Source: Fuscibacter oryzae (lineage in GTDB: Bacteria > Pseudomonadota > Alphaproteobacteria > Rhodobacterales > Rhodobacteraceae). Taken from it: a stretch of DNA of 64,000 bases. The notes under the pieces are model-generated. The model had not been told where the DNA came from. It was given only the letters and a program-made list of their open reading frames with translations, and made no database searches. Shown one piece after another: positions 47,083 to 56,334 of this stretch. The translations under genes and the position numbers were made by a program. Each line of letters begins with the position of its first letter. Positions within the stretch are counted from its first letter, which is position 1. Location: NCBI RefSeq assembly GCF_016765795.1, contig NZ_JAESVP010000012.1:20823-84822 (forward strand). Reading direction: 5' to 3'.

Positions 47083-47883
47083 ATGGCCCACGCGAAGAAC
47101 CACGATTACCACATCCTGCCCCCGTCGATCTGGCCGTTCCTCGGCTCGGTCTCGGCCTTTGTCATGCTGTTCGGCGCCGTGCTGTGGATGCACGGCTCTG
47201 GCCCATGGATGGGGCTGATCGGCTTTGTAGGCGTGCTTTACACCATGTTCGGCTGGTGGTCGGACGTCGTGGCCGAAGGCCAGATCGGCGATCACACCCC
47301 GGTGGTGCAGATCGGCCTGCGCTATGGCTTCATCCTGTTCATCATGTCGGAAGTCATGTTCTTCTCGGCCTGGTTCTGGACCTTTTTCAAGCACGCCATT
47401 TTCCCGATGGGGCCCCTCAGCCCGCTGAAGGATGGCGTCTGGCCGCCCGAAGGCATCGCGACCTTTGATCCCTGGCACCTGCCCCTGATCAACACGCTGA
47501 TCCTGCTTTGCTCGGGCTGCGCTGCCACCTGGGCGCACCATGCACTGGTGCATGAAAACAACCGCAAAGATCTGAAGAACGGTCTGGTTCTGGCCATTCT
47601 GCTGGGCCTCTTGTTCACCTTCTTTCAGGCCTATGAATACAGCCACGCGGCCTTTGGCTTTGCAGGCAACATCTATGGCGCGTCGTTCTTCATGGCGACG
47701 GGCTTTCACGGCTTTCATGTCATCATCGGCACGATCTTCCTGTTCGTGTGCCTGATCCGCGCGCTGAAGGGCCATTTCACCCCTACCCAGCATGTGGGGT
47801 TTGAGGCTGCCGCCTGGTACTGGCACTTTGTTGACGTGGTCTGGCTGTTCCTCTTCGCCTCGATCTACGTCTGGGGCCGCTGA
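47083..47883 (+). CDS. ctaE: Cytochrome c oxidase subunit III
   Basis: Subunit III of the aa3 oxidase, a stabiliser of the proton-pumping core. The protein has 266 residues with seven membrane helices. Characteristic segments are [33 protein letters not shown], the [12 protein letters not shown] motif and a C-terminal [14 protein letters not shown]. It is preceded by ctaG and followed by an intercistronic hairpin, then surf1. Confidence 0.97.
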   Translation: MAHAKNHDYHILPPSIWPFLGSVSAFVMLFGAVLWMHGSGPWMGLIGFVGVLYTMFGWWSDVVAEGQIGDHTPVVQIGLRYGFILFIMSEVMFFSAWFWTFFKHAIFPMGPLSPLKDGVWPPEGIATFDPWHLPLINTLILLCSGCAATWAHHALVHENNRKDLKNGLVLAILLGLLFTFFQAYEYSHAAFGFAGNIYGASFFMATGFHGFHVIIGTIFLFVCLIRALKGHFTPTQHVGFEAAAWYWHFVDVVWLFLFASIYVWGR

Positions 47884-47904
47884 TCCACCCTTGCAACTTT
47901 CTCC

Positions 47905-47928
47905 AACGCGGGCCATCTGGCCCGCGTT
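47905..47928 (+). terminator. Perfect hairpin between ctaE and surf1
   Basis: AACGCGGGCC-ATCT-GGCCCGCGTT is a perfect 10-bp stem, 21 bases after the ctaE stop and 19 before the surf1 ATG. There is no T-run after it, so attenuation or protection of the upstream mRNA fits better than full termination. Confidence 0.5.
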
Positions 47929-47947
47929 GTGCGTTCAGGAGACTGCG

Positions 47948-48619
47948 ATGCTGCGCCGGATGATCTTTCCCTTGTTTCTGGGGGTGGCGGGCTGCGCCGT
48001 GCTGATCGGCCTTGGCATCTGGCAAGTCAGCCGCATGTATGAAAAGCGCGCGCAGCTAGAGGCGATGACGGCGGGAATTTCAGAACCCGCCGTGCCCGTG
48101 CCTGCAAACTTGCAGCCCGAAAAGGACCGCTTTCGCCCGGTTACGGCCACGGGCCGCTTTACCGGCGAAACCCTGTATGTCCTGTCTGGCAAGCCGATGA
48201 TCGGGGCCGGGGTGCAGGTGATCTCGGTTCTGCAAATGGCCGATGGGCGGCGGCTGCTGGTGGATCGTGGCTTTCTGCCCGATGATGAAAAGCACAAGGA
48301 CCTGCTAGTCACCGATGTCACCGTGCAGGGCAACCTGATGTGGCCGCGCGATTCCAATGCCTATACCCCCCCGCCCGATGCCAAGACCGGCCTGTGGTTC
48401 GCCCGCGATGCGCAGGCGATGGCGGCGGCCCTGCATACAGAGCCGACATTTATTGTCGCTCGTACGACAACCGGTGACGGGATAGAAGCGATGCCCGTGG
48501 ATACTTCGTCTATTCCCAATGACCATTGGGGCTATGCCATCACCTGGTTTTCGCTGGCCGCCGTCTGGGCGGTGATGACAGCGGCGCTGGTGTGGCGTAT
48601 CAGGCGGCGGACGGTTTGA
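47948..48619 (+). CDS. SURF1 family cytochrome oxidase assembly protein
   Basis: Surf1 helps insert heme A into subunit I. The protein has 223 residues with a membrane helix at each end (about 8-24 and 197-216). The loop has the family pattern: VSRMYEKRAQLEAM, then FRPVTATGRFTGE and RLLVDRGFLPDDEK, with NDHWGYAITWFSLA before the last helix. It is the last gene of the cta block and thrC follows after 8 bp. Confidence 0.93.
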   Translation: MLRRMIFPLFLGVAGCAVLIGLGIWQVSRMYEKRAQLEAMTAGISEPAVPVPANLQPEKDRFRPVTATGRFTGETLYVLSGKPMIGAGVQVISVLQMADGRRLLVDRGFLPDDEKHKDLLVTDVTVQGNLMWPRDSNAYTPPPDAKTGLWFARDAQAMAAALHTEPTFIVARTTTGDGIEAMPVDTSSIPNDHWGYAITWFSLAAVWAVMTAALVWRIRRRTV

Positions 48620-48627
48620 GGATGACG

Positions 48628-50013
48628 ATGCGCTATATCTCGACGCGGGGCACCGCCCCGGTTCTTTCCTTCGGCGAAGCGATGATGACGGGGCTGGCCC
48701 GGGACGGTGGGCTTTATGTGCCCGAAACCGTGCCAACCCTGACAGCGGACGAGATCGCCACGCTGGCGGGCCTGCCGTATGAGGAAGTTGCCTTCCGCGT
48801 GATGAAGCCCTTCCTTGGCGGGTTTTTCGCGGATGACGAGTTCAAGGGCCTGATCGCCAAGGCCTATTCCGGTTTTGGCCATGCCGCCCGGGCGCCGCTG
48901 AAACAGCTTGGTGCGAACCATTTCCTCCTGGAACTGTTTCACGGCCCGACGCTGGCGTTCAAAGACTTTGCCATGCAGCTTATCGGCCAGATGATGCAGG
49001 CCGCCCTTGCCAAGACCGGCCAGCGCATCACCATCGTGGGGGCCACCAGCGGCGATACCGGCAGCGCTGCGATCGAGGCGTTCCGCGGCCTTTCCAACGT
49101 CGATGTCTTCATCCTGTTCCCGCATGGCCGCGTGTCCGAGGTGCAGCGCCGTCAGATGACGACGCCCACCGAAGCCAACGTGCATGCGCTGGCGATGGAT
49201 GGCGATTTCGATGATTGTCAGGCCCGCGTGAAGGATATGTTCAACGACTTTGCCTTCCGCGACGGCGTGCGACTGGCGGGGGTCAACAGCATCAACTGGG
49301 CGCGGGTTCTGGCGCAGGTGGTCTACTATTTCTCCTCCGCCGTCAGTCTGGGCGCCCCCCACCGCAAGGTCAGCTTTACCGTCCCCACCGGCAATTTCGG
49401 CGACATCTTTGCAGGCTACATCGCGCGCAAGATGGGCCTGCCGATTGAAGAACTGGTCATCGCCACCAACCAGAATGACATTCTGGACCGCGCGCTGAAA
49501 TCCGGCGCGTATGAGACGAATGGCGTGAAGCCCTCGATCAGCCCGTCGATGGATATTCAGGTCTCGTCCAACTTTGAACGCGCCCTGTTTGACGCCTATG
49601 GCCGCGATGGCGCCGCGATTGCGCAACTGATGGCAGAGATGAAATCGGGCGGCTTCCGCATTTCGCAAGGGGCACTGGAAACCCTGCGCGCCACCTTCGC
49701 CTCTGGCCGCTGTTCCGAGGATGAAACCCGCGCCACCATCGCGGCCACGCTTGCCGCGACCGGCGAACTCCTCTGCCCGCATTCTGCCGTCGGCGTGAAG
49801 GTGGCCGAGGAACATCTGGGCGCGGCCCCGATGATCACCCTTGCCACCGCCCATCCGGCCAAATTCCCCGATGCGGTTCAGGCCGCCAGCGGCATCCACC
49901 CTGCCCTGCCCCCGCGCATGGCCGACCTGTTCGCCCGGCCCGAACGCGTGACCCGCGTGCCGAATGATCTGGCGGCGCTGCAATCCCTTGTCCGTGAAAG
50001 GCTTGCCTCTTGA
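48628..50013 (+). CDS. thrC: Threonine synthase
   Basis: ThrC converts O-phosphohomoserine to threonine with PLP. The protein has 461 residues. The PLP lysine is K112 in HGPTLAFKDFAMQ. The phosphate-binding loop ATSGDTGSAAI and the N-terminal YISTRGTAPVLSFGEA fit the long ThrC form. ATG 48628 is chosen over 48622 because GAGG lies 6 bases upstream. It lies 8 bp after surf1 and overlaps the next gene by 4 bases. Confidence 0.95.
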   Translation: MRYISTRGTAPVLSFGEAMMTGLARDGGLYVPETVPTLTADEIATLAGLPYEEVAFRVMKPFLGGFFADDEFKGLIAKAYSGFGHAARAPLKQLGANHFLLELFHGPTLAFKDFAMQLIGQMMQAALAKTGQRITIVGATSGDTGSAAIEAFRGLSNVDVFILFPHGRVSEVQRRQMTTPTEANVHALAMDGDFDDCQARVKDMFNDFAFRDGVRLAGVNSINWARVLAQVVYYFSSAVSLGAPHRKVSFTVPTGNFGDIFAGYIARKMGLPIEELVIATNQNDILDRALKSGAYETNGVKPSISPSMDIQVSSNFERALFDAYGRDGAAIAQLMAEMKSGGFRISQGALETLRATFASGRCSEDETRATIAATLAATGELLCPHSAVGVKVAEEHLGAAPMITLATAHPAKFPDAVQAASGIHPALPPRMADLFARPERVTRVPNDLAALQSLVRERLAS

Positions 50014-51269
50014 CCACACGCCTGACGACGCTGCCCAACGGTTTCCGCATCGTGACCGAACATATGCCCGGCCTGGAATCGGCCAGCGCGGGCATCTGGG
50101 TCACCGCCGGGGGCCGGCATGAGCGCGAACAGCAAAACGGCATCGCCCATTTCCTTGAACACATGGCCTTCAAGGGCACCGCGCGCCGCAGCGCCCTGCA
50201 AATCGCCGAGGAAATCGAAGATGTGGGCGGTTATATCAACGCCTATACCAGCCGCGAGATGACCGCCTATTACGCCCGCATCCTCAAGGAGGATGTGGCC
50301 CTGTCACTGGATGTGATCGGCGACATCCTTCTGAACCCGGCCTTCCACGAGGCGGATATTGAAACCGAGCGCCATGTGATCTTGCAAGAAATCGGGCAGG
50401 CGCTGGATACCCCAGACGACATCATCTTTGATTGGCTGCAAGAGGCGTCCTATCCCGCGCAGGCCTTTGGGCGCACCATTCTTGGGCCCTCAGAACGGGT
50501 GTCGTCCTTCGGACGCACCGACTTGCAGGGGTTTGTTGCCGAACATTACGGCCCGGGCCAGATGATCCTTGCTGCCGCCGGGGCGGTGGATCACGACGCC
50601 ATCGTCCGGCAGGCCGAGGGGATTTTTGGCCATATGACCGCCCATCCGCAAAAGCTGTTCCAGCCCGCCACCTTCAAGGGCGCGGAACGGCGTGAGATCA
50701 AGGATCTGGAGCAAGTGCATTTTGCCATGGCGTTCGAGGCGCCTGGCTATCGCGATCCGTCGGTCTATACCTCTCAGGTCTATGCCACGGCGATGGGTGG
50801 CGGCATGTCATCCCGTCTGTTCCAGAAAATCCGGGAAGAGCGGGGCCTCTGCTATTCCATCTTCGCCCAGTCCGGCGCCTATGACGACACCGGCCAGATC
50901 ACGCTTTACGCAGGCACCAGCGCCGAGGAAATCGCCGACCTGACCACCCTGACGATTGACGAGCTGAAACGCGCCGCCGACGATATGTCCGAGGCAGAGG
51001 TGGCCCGCGCCAAGGCCCAGATGCGCGCCGGAATGTTGATGGGGCTGGAAAGCCCCTCGTCCCGCGCCGAACGCATCGCGCGCCTCTTGCAGATGCACGG
51101 CCGCGTGCCCCCGGTGGAAGAGGCGGTGGCCAAGATCAACGCCGTCACCGTGGCCGATGTGCGCGCCTATGCCGAAGGGCTGACCCAGGCGGGCGCGGCC
51201 CTTGCGCTCTACGGCCCGGTTGATGACGCTCCGGGACTGGAGGCTATTCGCGACAGGCTTGCCGCCTGA
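50010..51269 (+). CDS. M16 family zinc protease (mitochondrial processing peptidase-like)
   Basis: A 419-residue pitrilysin-family peptidase. The inverted zinc motif HFLEH is at residues 47-51, with the downstream acidic ligand in ETERHVILQEI. The C-terminal half has YATAMGGGMSSRLFQKIREERGLCYS, as in M16B enzymes. It starts at a TTG that overlaps the thrC stop (TTGA), an unusual but well-spaced coupling. The thrC-M16-GNAT order is common in alphaproteobacteria. No signal peptide is seen. Confidence 0.92.
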   Translation: MTTRLTTLPNGFRIVTEHMPGLESASAGIWVTAGGRHEREQQNGIAHFLEHMAFKGTARRSALQIAEEIEDVGGYINAYTSREMTAYYARILKEDVALSLDVIGDILLNPAFHEADIETERHVILQEIGQALDTPDDIIFDWLQEASYPAQAFGRTILGPSERVSSFGRTDLQGFVAEHYGPGQMILAAAGAVDHDAIVRQAEGIFGHMTAHPQKLFQPATFKGAERREIKDLEQVHFAMAFEAPGYRDPSVYTSQVYATAMGGGMSSRLFQKIREERGLCYSIFAQSGAYDDTGQITLYAGTSAEEIADLTTLTIDELKRAADDMSEAEVARAKAQMRAGMLMGLESPSSRAERIARLLQMHGRVPPVEEAVAKINAVTVADVRAYAEGLTQAGAALALYGPVDDAPGLEAIRDRLAA

Positions 51270-51853
51270 TGCTGGGGGTCCGCCGCAGGCCCAAGGTCGA
51301 AAGCGAGCGGATGACGCTGCGGCTGCCCCAACACCCCGATTGGCGGGCCTGGGCGAACTTGCGCGAGGCCTCTACCGCCCATCTGACCCCGTGGGAGCCG
51401 GTCTGGGCGCATGACCACCTGTCACGCCGCGCCTTTACCAACCGGGTCTATTGGGCGCAGCGGGCGGAAACCCAAGGCACCGCCCTGCCCTTCCTGCTGA
51501 TCCGCCGCAGCGACCAACAATTGCTGGGCGCGATCACGCTCGACAACATCCGCCGTGGCCCCGTGCAGGCCGGAACCCTTGGCTACTGGATCGGCGCGCC
51601 CTTTGCCCGCCAGGGCTATATGAGAGAGGCGATACAGGCGGTGGTGCACCACGCCTTTGCCCAGCTTGACCTTTCCCGGATCGACGCCGCCTGCCTGCCG
51701 GAAAACACTGCCTCGCGCGGGGTTCTGGAAAAGTCTGGCTTCAAATACGAAGGGGTGGCGCAAAGCTATCTGCAAATCAACGGGCGCTGGCGCAACCATG
51801 TGCTTTACGCCAACCTGCGGGGCGACCGGCGCGGGCGCACCGATGCCGGCTGA
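51269..51853 (+). CDS. GNAT family N-acetyltransferase (RimJ-like)
   Basis: A 194-residue acetyltransferase of the RimJ/RimL type. Acetyl-CoA-binding segments are LGYWIGAPFARQGYMREAI and the later LPENTASRGVLEKSGFKYEG. It may acetylate an N-terminal Ala or a ribosomal protein; the substrate is inferred from family only. The ATG shares one base with the M16 stop (TGATG). DUF1697 follows immediately. Confidence 0.88.
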   Translation: MLGVRRRPKVESERMTLRLPQHPDWRAWANLREASTAHLTPWEPVWAHDHLSRRAFTNRVYWAQRAETQGTALPFLLIRRSDQQLLGAITLDNIRRGPVQAGTLGYWIGAPFARQGYMREAIQAVVHHAFAQLDLSRIDAACLPENTASRGVLEKSGFKYEGVAQSYLQINGRWRNHVLYANLRGDRRGRTDAG

Positions 51854-52381
51854 ATGACCCGCCGCATCCTGCTGTTGCGCGGGGTGAATGTCGGCGGCGC
51901 AAACCGCCTGCCGATGGCCGATTTTCGCGGCCTGCTGGCAAGCCTCGGCCTTGGCAATCCGCGCACCCTGATCGCCAGCGGCAATGCGGTGTTTGACGAT
52001 CCGGGCCTGCCCAACCTGTCCGGCAAGATTGCCAAAGCCATCGCCGCCCGTTTCGGCTTTGCCCCCGATCTGTTTCTTTACACAGCCGAGACCTTCGCCG
52101 CGATCATCGCCGCCAACCCTTATGCGGCTGAGGCTGCGGCAGACGGGGCAAAGGTCCACGCCTTCTTTCTCGCCACCCCGACGCAGCTTGACGAGGCCAA
52201 GGTCAAAGCCCTTGCCACCACCGAACGCCTGCACCTGACATCGGCCGCCCTGTACCTGCACGCCCCCGATGGCCTTGGCCGCTCCAAACTGGCCGAGCGC
52301 CTGCCGCGCCTGCTGGCCACCCCCAGCACCGCCCGCAACTGGAACACGGTCGAGTCGCTGGCAGCCCTCGCTGCGGCCTGA
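51854..52381 (+). CDS. DUF1697 domain-containing protein
   Basis: A 175-residue cytoplasmic protein of the DUF1697 family, seen by ILLLRGVNVGGANRLPMADF, RTLIASGNAVFDD and the C-terminal ATPSTARNWNTVESLAAL. Biochemical role is unknown. It starts directly after the GNAT stop, so it shares the operon. An intergenic element begins 9 bases after its stop. Confidence 0.87.
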   Translation: MTRRILLLRGVNVGGANRLPMADFRGLLASLGLGNPRTLIASGNAVFDDPGLPNLSGKIAKAIAARFGFAPDLFLYTAETFAAIIAANPYAAEAAADGAKVHAFFLATPTQLDEAKVKALATTERLHLTSAALYLHAPDGLGRSKLAERLPRLLATPSTARNWNTVESLAALAAA

Positions 52382-52389
52382 GCATTTGC

Positions 52390-52436
52390 ACCTGTCCAAA
52401 TACTCTCTTGGGGGTACGGGTGGTGAAGTGCCCCCG
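52390..52436. repeat. Intergenic palindromic element, copy 5
   Basis: On the plus strand: CCTGTCCAAATACTCTCTTG, then GGGGTACGGGTGGTGAAGTG, then CCCCCGC. It is a decayed copy in the same orientation as copy 3, beginning 9 bases after the DUF1697 stop. Confidence 0.6.
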
Positions 52437-52493
52437 CTGCTGACAGAAGCAATCCGCGCTGGACCCATGGCCAATCCGCGCTACCATTTGCCA

Positions 52494-53291
52494 ATGTGCC
52501 GCTGGATTACCCTACTCGCCCTGTTTGCCTCGCCCGCGCTGGGGCAAGAGCCTTCTGCATGCATCGCACTGGCACAGAATGGCGCGCAGGTGGTGCGGGT
52601 GGCCTTCGGTGATCCTCTGCCACAAAGCACCGTGCGGCTGCGGTTCCTGAACCACGCCAGTTTCGCGCTGGAAACACCGGGCGGCATCACGGTGATCACC
52701 GATTACACCGGGCAGATCGGCAACCCCGATGTGGTGCCCGATGTCGTCACCATGAACAACGCCCACGACAGCCATTTCACCAACAGCCCAGACCCGCGCA
52801 TTCCCCATGTGCTGCGCGGCTGGGGACCGCCCGGCCTGCCCGCGCGGATTGACGAAACGGTGGGCGACCTGCGCATCCGCAACGTGACAACCGACACGCG
52901 CGGCCCCTTTGGCGAAGGGGCGCGCGCGAACGGCAATTCGATCTTTCTGTTCGAGGTGGCGGGCTTGTGCATTGCCCATCTGGGGCACCTGCATCAGATG
53001 CTGTCTGCCGATCAGCGCGCGCGGATCGGGCGGGTTGATGTGGTGATGGTGCCGGTCGATGGCGGCTATACCATGGACCAGCGCGCCATGGCCGAGGTGG
53101 TCAAGGATCTGCACGCCCGGCTGATCATTCCGATGCACTGGTTCGGGCCAAAGACGCTGGCGGCCTTTCTGGCGCAATCGGCGGGCAGGCTGGATATTGT
53201 CACGGCAGGCGGGCCGGAGGTTGAGATTTCCCGCGCCACCCTGCCCCGGCGTCCGACCATCCTGCTGCTTGATCCGGCCTTGATCCCCTGA
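52494..53291 (+). CDS. Exported UlaG-like MBL-fold protein
   Basis: A 265-residue exported protein with a signal peptide ending near GQEP (residues 1-18). A UlaG-type metallo-beta-lactamase fold follows: VRLRFLNHASFALETPGG, the metal loop NNAHDSHFTN, GHLHQMLSADQRARI and IPMHWFGPKT. The substrate is unknown. ATG 52494 is chosen because it gives the shortest clean signal. ATG 52467 is possible and neither has a strong ribosome site. An element copy follows 10 bases after the stop. Confidence 0.78.
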   Translation: MCRWITLLALFASPALGQEPSACIALAQNGAQVVRVAFGDPLPQSTVRLRFLNHASFALETPGGITVITDYTGQIGNPDVVPDVVTMNNAHDSHFTNSPDPRIPHVLRGWGPPGLPARIDETVGDLRIRNVTTDTRGPFGEGARANGNSIFLFEVAGLCIAHLGHLHQMLSADQRARIGRVDVVMVPVDGGYTMDQRAMAEVVKDLHARLIIPMHWFGPKTLAAFLAQSAGRLDIVTAGGPEVEISRATLPRRPTILLLDPALIP

Positions 53292-53300
53292 CGCCGCCAC

Positions 53301-53351
53301 CGGGGGTTTTCCACCCCCGGACCCCCGGAGGATATTTATGAACAGATGATG
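53301..53351. repeat. Intergenic palindromic element, copy 6
   Basis: CGGGGGTTTTCCACCCCCGG (perfect arms CGGGGG/CCCCCG), then ACCCCCGGAGGATATTTATG and AACAGATGATGG. It starts 10 bases after the upstream stop, in the orientation of copies 1, 4 and 7. The 3' part is nearly identical to copy 4. Confidence 0.75.
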
Positions 53352-53407
53352 GAGCGGGGTTTTCGCAGGCATGGCGGGGGGATAAGTCTGGGGCGAAGGA
53401 GATGCCC

Positions 53408-54826
53408 ATGCTGAACCCTGCCGACCCCGCCTTTCTGTCCGCGCTGGAGGGCCAGCTTGCCCCCGGCACCCTGCGCGCGCCTGAACCGCGCGATCTGGAG
53501 GAGCCGCGCGGCCGCTGGCAGGGCCGCGCCGGGGCCGTGGCGCTGCCGCGGACCGTGGCAGAGGTGGCGGTGATCGTGCGGACCTGTGCAGCGGCACGGG
53601 TGGGCATTGTACCGATGGGCGGCGGCACCGGGTTGGTGGGCGGGCAGATCATGGCGGATGGGCCGCTGCCGCTGATCCTGTCGCTGGAACGCATGGCCGG
53701 ATTGCGGGGTATATGGCCGCAGGAAAATGCCATGACGGTCGAGGCGGGGATGGTTCTGGCCGTCGCGCATGATCATGCCGCAGGGGTTGGCCGGATCTTT
53801 CCGCTGACGCTCGCCTCGGAAGGGTCGGCGCGGATCGGAGGGCTTTTGTCCACCAATGCGGGCGGCGTCAATGTGCTGCGCTATGGCAATGCCCGCGATC
53901 TGGTGCTGGGGATCGAGGCGGTTCTGCCCGATGGCAGCATTTTCAACGGGCTGAAGCGGTTGCGGAAGGACAACACAGGCTATGACCTGCGGCACCTGTT
54001 GATCGGGGCCGAGGGCACGTTGGGCATTATCACCGCCGCCAGCCTGCGGCTGTTCCCGGCCCCCGCCTCAACCGCGACGGCGCTGCTGGATGTGGCCGAC
54101 CCTGCGACCGCGCTGCGCCTGCTGGACCTAGCCAATACCCATGCGGCGGGCCTGATTTCGGCGTTCGAGCTGATCCACCGGCAGGGGCTGGATTTCCTGT
54201 CCGAAACCCTGCCCAACGTGGCGCAGCCCTTCCGCCCCCAAGGCGACTGGATGGTGCTGCTGGAACTGGCGCTGCCCGCAGGCCTTGGCGGGGCCGAGGC
54301 GGTGATGGCCGGTGTTCTGGAAGCCGCCTTTGAGGCTGGTCTGGCCCGCGACGGCGCGGTGGCGGCCAGTGACAGCCAAAGGAAGGCGATCTGGACCCTG
54401 CGGGAAAGCATCCCGCTCGCCAACCGCAAGGTTGGGGCAATTTCCAGCCACGACATCTCGCTGCCGCTGTCCGCCATCCCCGATTTCATTCCGCGCGCCA
54501 ATACCCTTTTGGCAGCAATGGGCGATTTCCGGGTGAATTGCTTTGGCCATCTGGGCGACGGCAACCTGCATTACAACGTCTTTCCCGCCAGGGGCCGGAC
54601 CAAGGCCGACTATCTAAACCAGCGCGAGACGGTAAAGGACACCGTGCATGATCTGGTCCACCAGATGGGCGGGTCGGTTTCGGCCGAACATGGCATCGGG
54701 CGGCTGAAGGTGGGCGATCTGGTGCGCTATGGCGATCCGGCCAAGCTGGCGGCGATGCGGGCGATCAAGGCCGCCCTTGATCCCCTTGGCATCCTGAACC
54801 CCGGTGCGGTGATCAGCGCGGCTTAG
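53408..54826 (+). CDS. FAD-linked oxidase (D-2-hydroxyacid dehydrogenase type)
   Basis: A 472-residue flavoprotein of the GlcD/D-2-hydroxyglutarate dehydrogenase group. The FAD domain has VPMGGGTGLVGGQIM and STNAGGVNVLRYGNARDLV. The C-terminal domain has the metal-site motif GHLGDGNLHYNVFP and SAEHGIGRLK. The substrate is a 2-hydroxyacid, but which one is not readable. AAGGAG 6 bases upstream supports ATG 53408 over 53402. It overlaps the convergent MATE gene by 14 bases. Confidence 0.9.
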   Translation: MLNPADPAFLSALEGQLAPGTLRAPEPRDLEEPRGRWQGRAGAVALPRTVAEVAVIVRTCAAARVGIVPMGGGTGLVGGQIMADGPLPLILSLERMAGLRGIWPQENAMTVEAGMVLAVAHDHAAGVGRIFPLTLASEGSARIGGLLSTNAGGVNVLRYGNARDLVLGIEAVLPDGSIFNGLKRLRKDNTGYDLRHLLIGAEGTLGIITAASLRLFPAPASTATALLDVADPATALRLLDLANTHAAGLISAFELIHRQGLDFLSETLPNVAQPFRPQGDWMVLLELALPAGLGGAEAVMAGVLEAAFEAGLARDGAVAASDSQRKAIWTLRESIPLANRKVGAISSHDISLPLSAIPDFIPRANTLLAAMGDFRVNCFGHLGDGNLHYNVFPARGRTKADYLNQRETVKDTVHDLVHQMGGSVSAEHGIGRLKVGDLVRYGDPAKLAAMRAIKAALDPLGILNPGAVISAA

Positions 54827-56168
54827 GTGCCCTGGCCCAGAACCGCCACATCATCGAGGCGGCGGCGCAAACCAGCCCCACCGTCAGGCCCAGCCACAGC
54901 CCCTGCCCGCCAAGCCCGGCCCGAAACGCCAACAGATAGGCCGCCGGAATCCCGATCAGCCAATAGCTGATGGCGGCGGCGATCATCGGCACGCGGGTAT
55001 CGCGGATGCCGCGCAACAGGCCCAGCGCCATGACCTGCATCGCATCAGCCATCTGAAACAGCGCCGCCATGGCCAGAAGCGCCGTGCCAAACGCCACGAT
55101 GCCAGCGGCCTCGGGCTTGGCCTCGTCCAGAAACAGCAAGATGATCGGCTGCGGCAACAGCAGAAACACCGTGATCATGCACAGGCCGAACAAAACCGAA
55201 AGGCCAATCGCCACCCTCGCCCCATCGCGCAGGCCCTGCGCATCGCCCGAACCCTCGGCCCGGCCCGCCCGCACCGTGGCGGCGTTCGACAGGCCCAGAT
55301 GCACCATGAAGGCCAGCGCCGCCACCTCCATCGCAATGCCATGCGCGGCCAGTTCCACCGTGCCGATCCACCCCATCATCAGGGCCGAGGCCTGAAACAA
55401 CCCGCTTTCGGCCAGCCCGGTCACGCCAATCGGCCAGCCAAGGCGAAACACCAGCCCCATCGCGTGCCAGTCAGGCCGCCAAAAGCGCTGAAACAGGTGG
55501 AACCGCCGCAGGTCAGGCAGCCAGGCAGCATACACCGCCATCGCCCCACAGGTCAGCCCCTGCACCAGAACCGAAGCCAGTGCCGCGCCGCGCACCCCCA
55601 TTTGCGGGAACGGCCCATGGCCGAAGATCAGCGCCCAGCCGACCACAAGGTTCACCAGAACCCCCGTCAGCGTGACCCACAGCACCACCTGCGTCCGCTC
55701 CAGCGCGGCCAGATAGCTTTTCAATCCCATCACCAGCAGCGCAGGAATCATCCCCAGCCCGGCAATGCGCAGGAAATCCTGCGCCAGCCCGGCCACAACC
55801 TCGGCCTGGCCCAGCGTCAGAAAGATCGCCTTGGCCCACCAAAACAATGGATAGGTCATCAGGCCGAACCCGATCGACAACCACAGGCCCATCCGCGTAT
55901 CGCGCCGCACCTGCGCCTCATCCCCGCGCCCCAGGGCCGAGGCGACCATCGGCATGATCGCCTGCGCGAACCCTGACCCGAAGATGAATACCACGAAAAA
56001 CGACGAAGCCCCCAGCACCACCGCCGCAAGCTCATTCACCCCATACCAGCCCATCAGCACAGTATCGGTGACATGCAGCGCCATTTGCGCCAGATGAGAG
56101 CCGACCAGCGGCAAGCCCAGCGCAAGGATCGCCCGCGCATGGCTGGAAAGGGGCAGTCTTTCGGTCAT
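54813..56168 (-). CDS. MATE family efflux transporter (NorM-like)
   Basis: A 451-residue membrane protein with twelve helices in two six-helix halves. N-terminal LGLPLVGSHLAQMALHVTDT and the LGASSFFVVFIFGSGFAQAIMP segment are typical of NorM-type cation-driven drug exporters. ATG 56168 or 56180 could be the start; neither has a strong ribosome site. A longer frame upstream is rejected. It is convergent with the FAD oxidase and divergent from a methyltransferase. Confidence 0.88.
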   Translation of the reverse strand: MTERLPLSSHARAILALGLPLVGSHLAQMALHVTDTVLMGWYGVNELAAVVLGASSFFVVFIFGSGFAQAIMPMVASALGRGDEAQVRRDTRMGLWLSIGFGLMTYPLFWWAKAIFLTLGQAEVVAGLAQDFLRIAGLGMIPALLVMGLKSYLAALERTQVVLWVTLTGVLVNLVVGWALIFGHGPFPQMGVRGAALASVLVQGLTCGAMAVYAAWLPDLRRFHLFQRFWRPDWHAMGLVFRLGWPIGVTGLAESGLFQASALMMGWIGTVELAAHGIAMEVAALAFMVHLGLSNAATVRAGRAEGSGDAQGLRDGARVAIGLSVLFGLCMITVFLLLPQPIILLFLDEAKPEAAGIVAFGTALLAMAALFQMADAMQVMALGLLRGIRDTRVPMIAAAISYWLIGIPAAYLLAFRAGLGGQGLWLGLTVGLVCAAASMMWRFWARAPKPR

Positions 56169-56334
56169 GCCCAAAGCCATATCTGCCCAAAAATGCGGCG
56201 ACAAGTGAAGATTGCGTGGCAGCGCAGCGGGTGCCGCTTCGCACGGCTGCCCGAAGCGGGGTTGCGGTTGTGATTGGTCAGGCCGCCCGCCCCGCCGTAT
56301 ACTGTTTCCGCAGCACTCTACCGAGGTGCGGACC

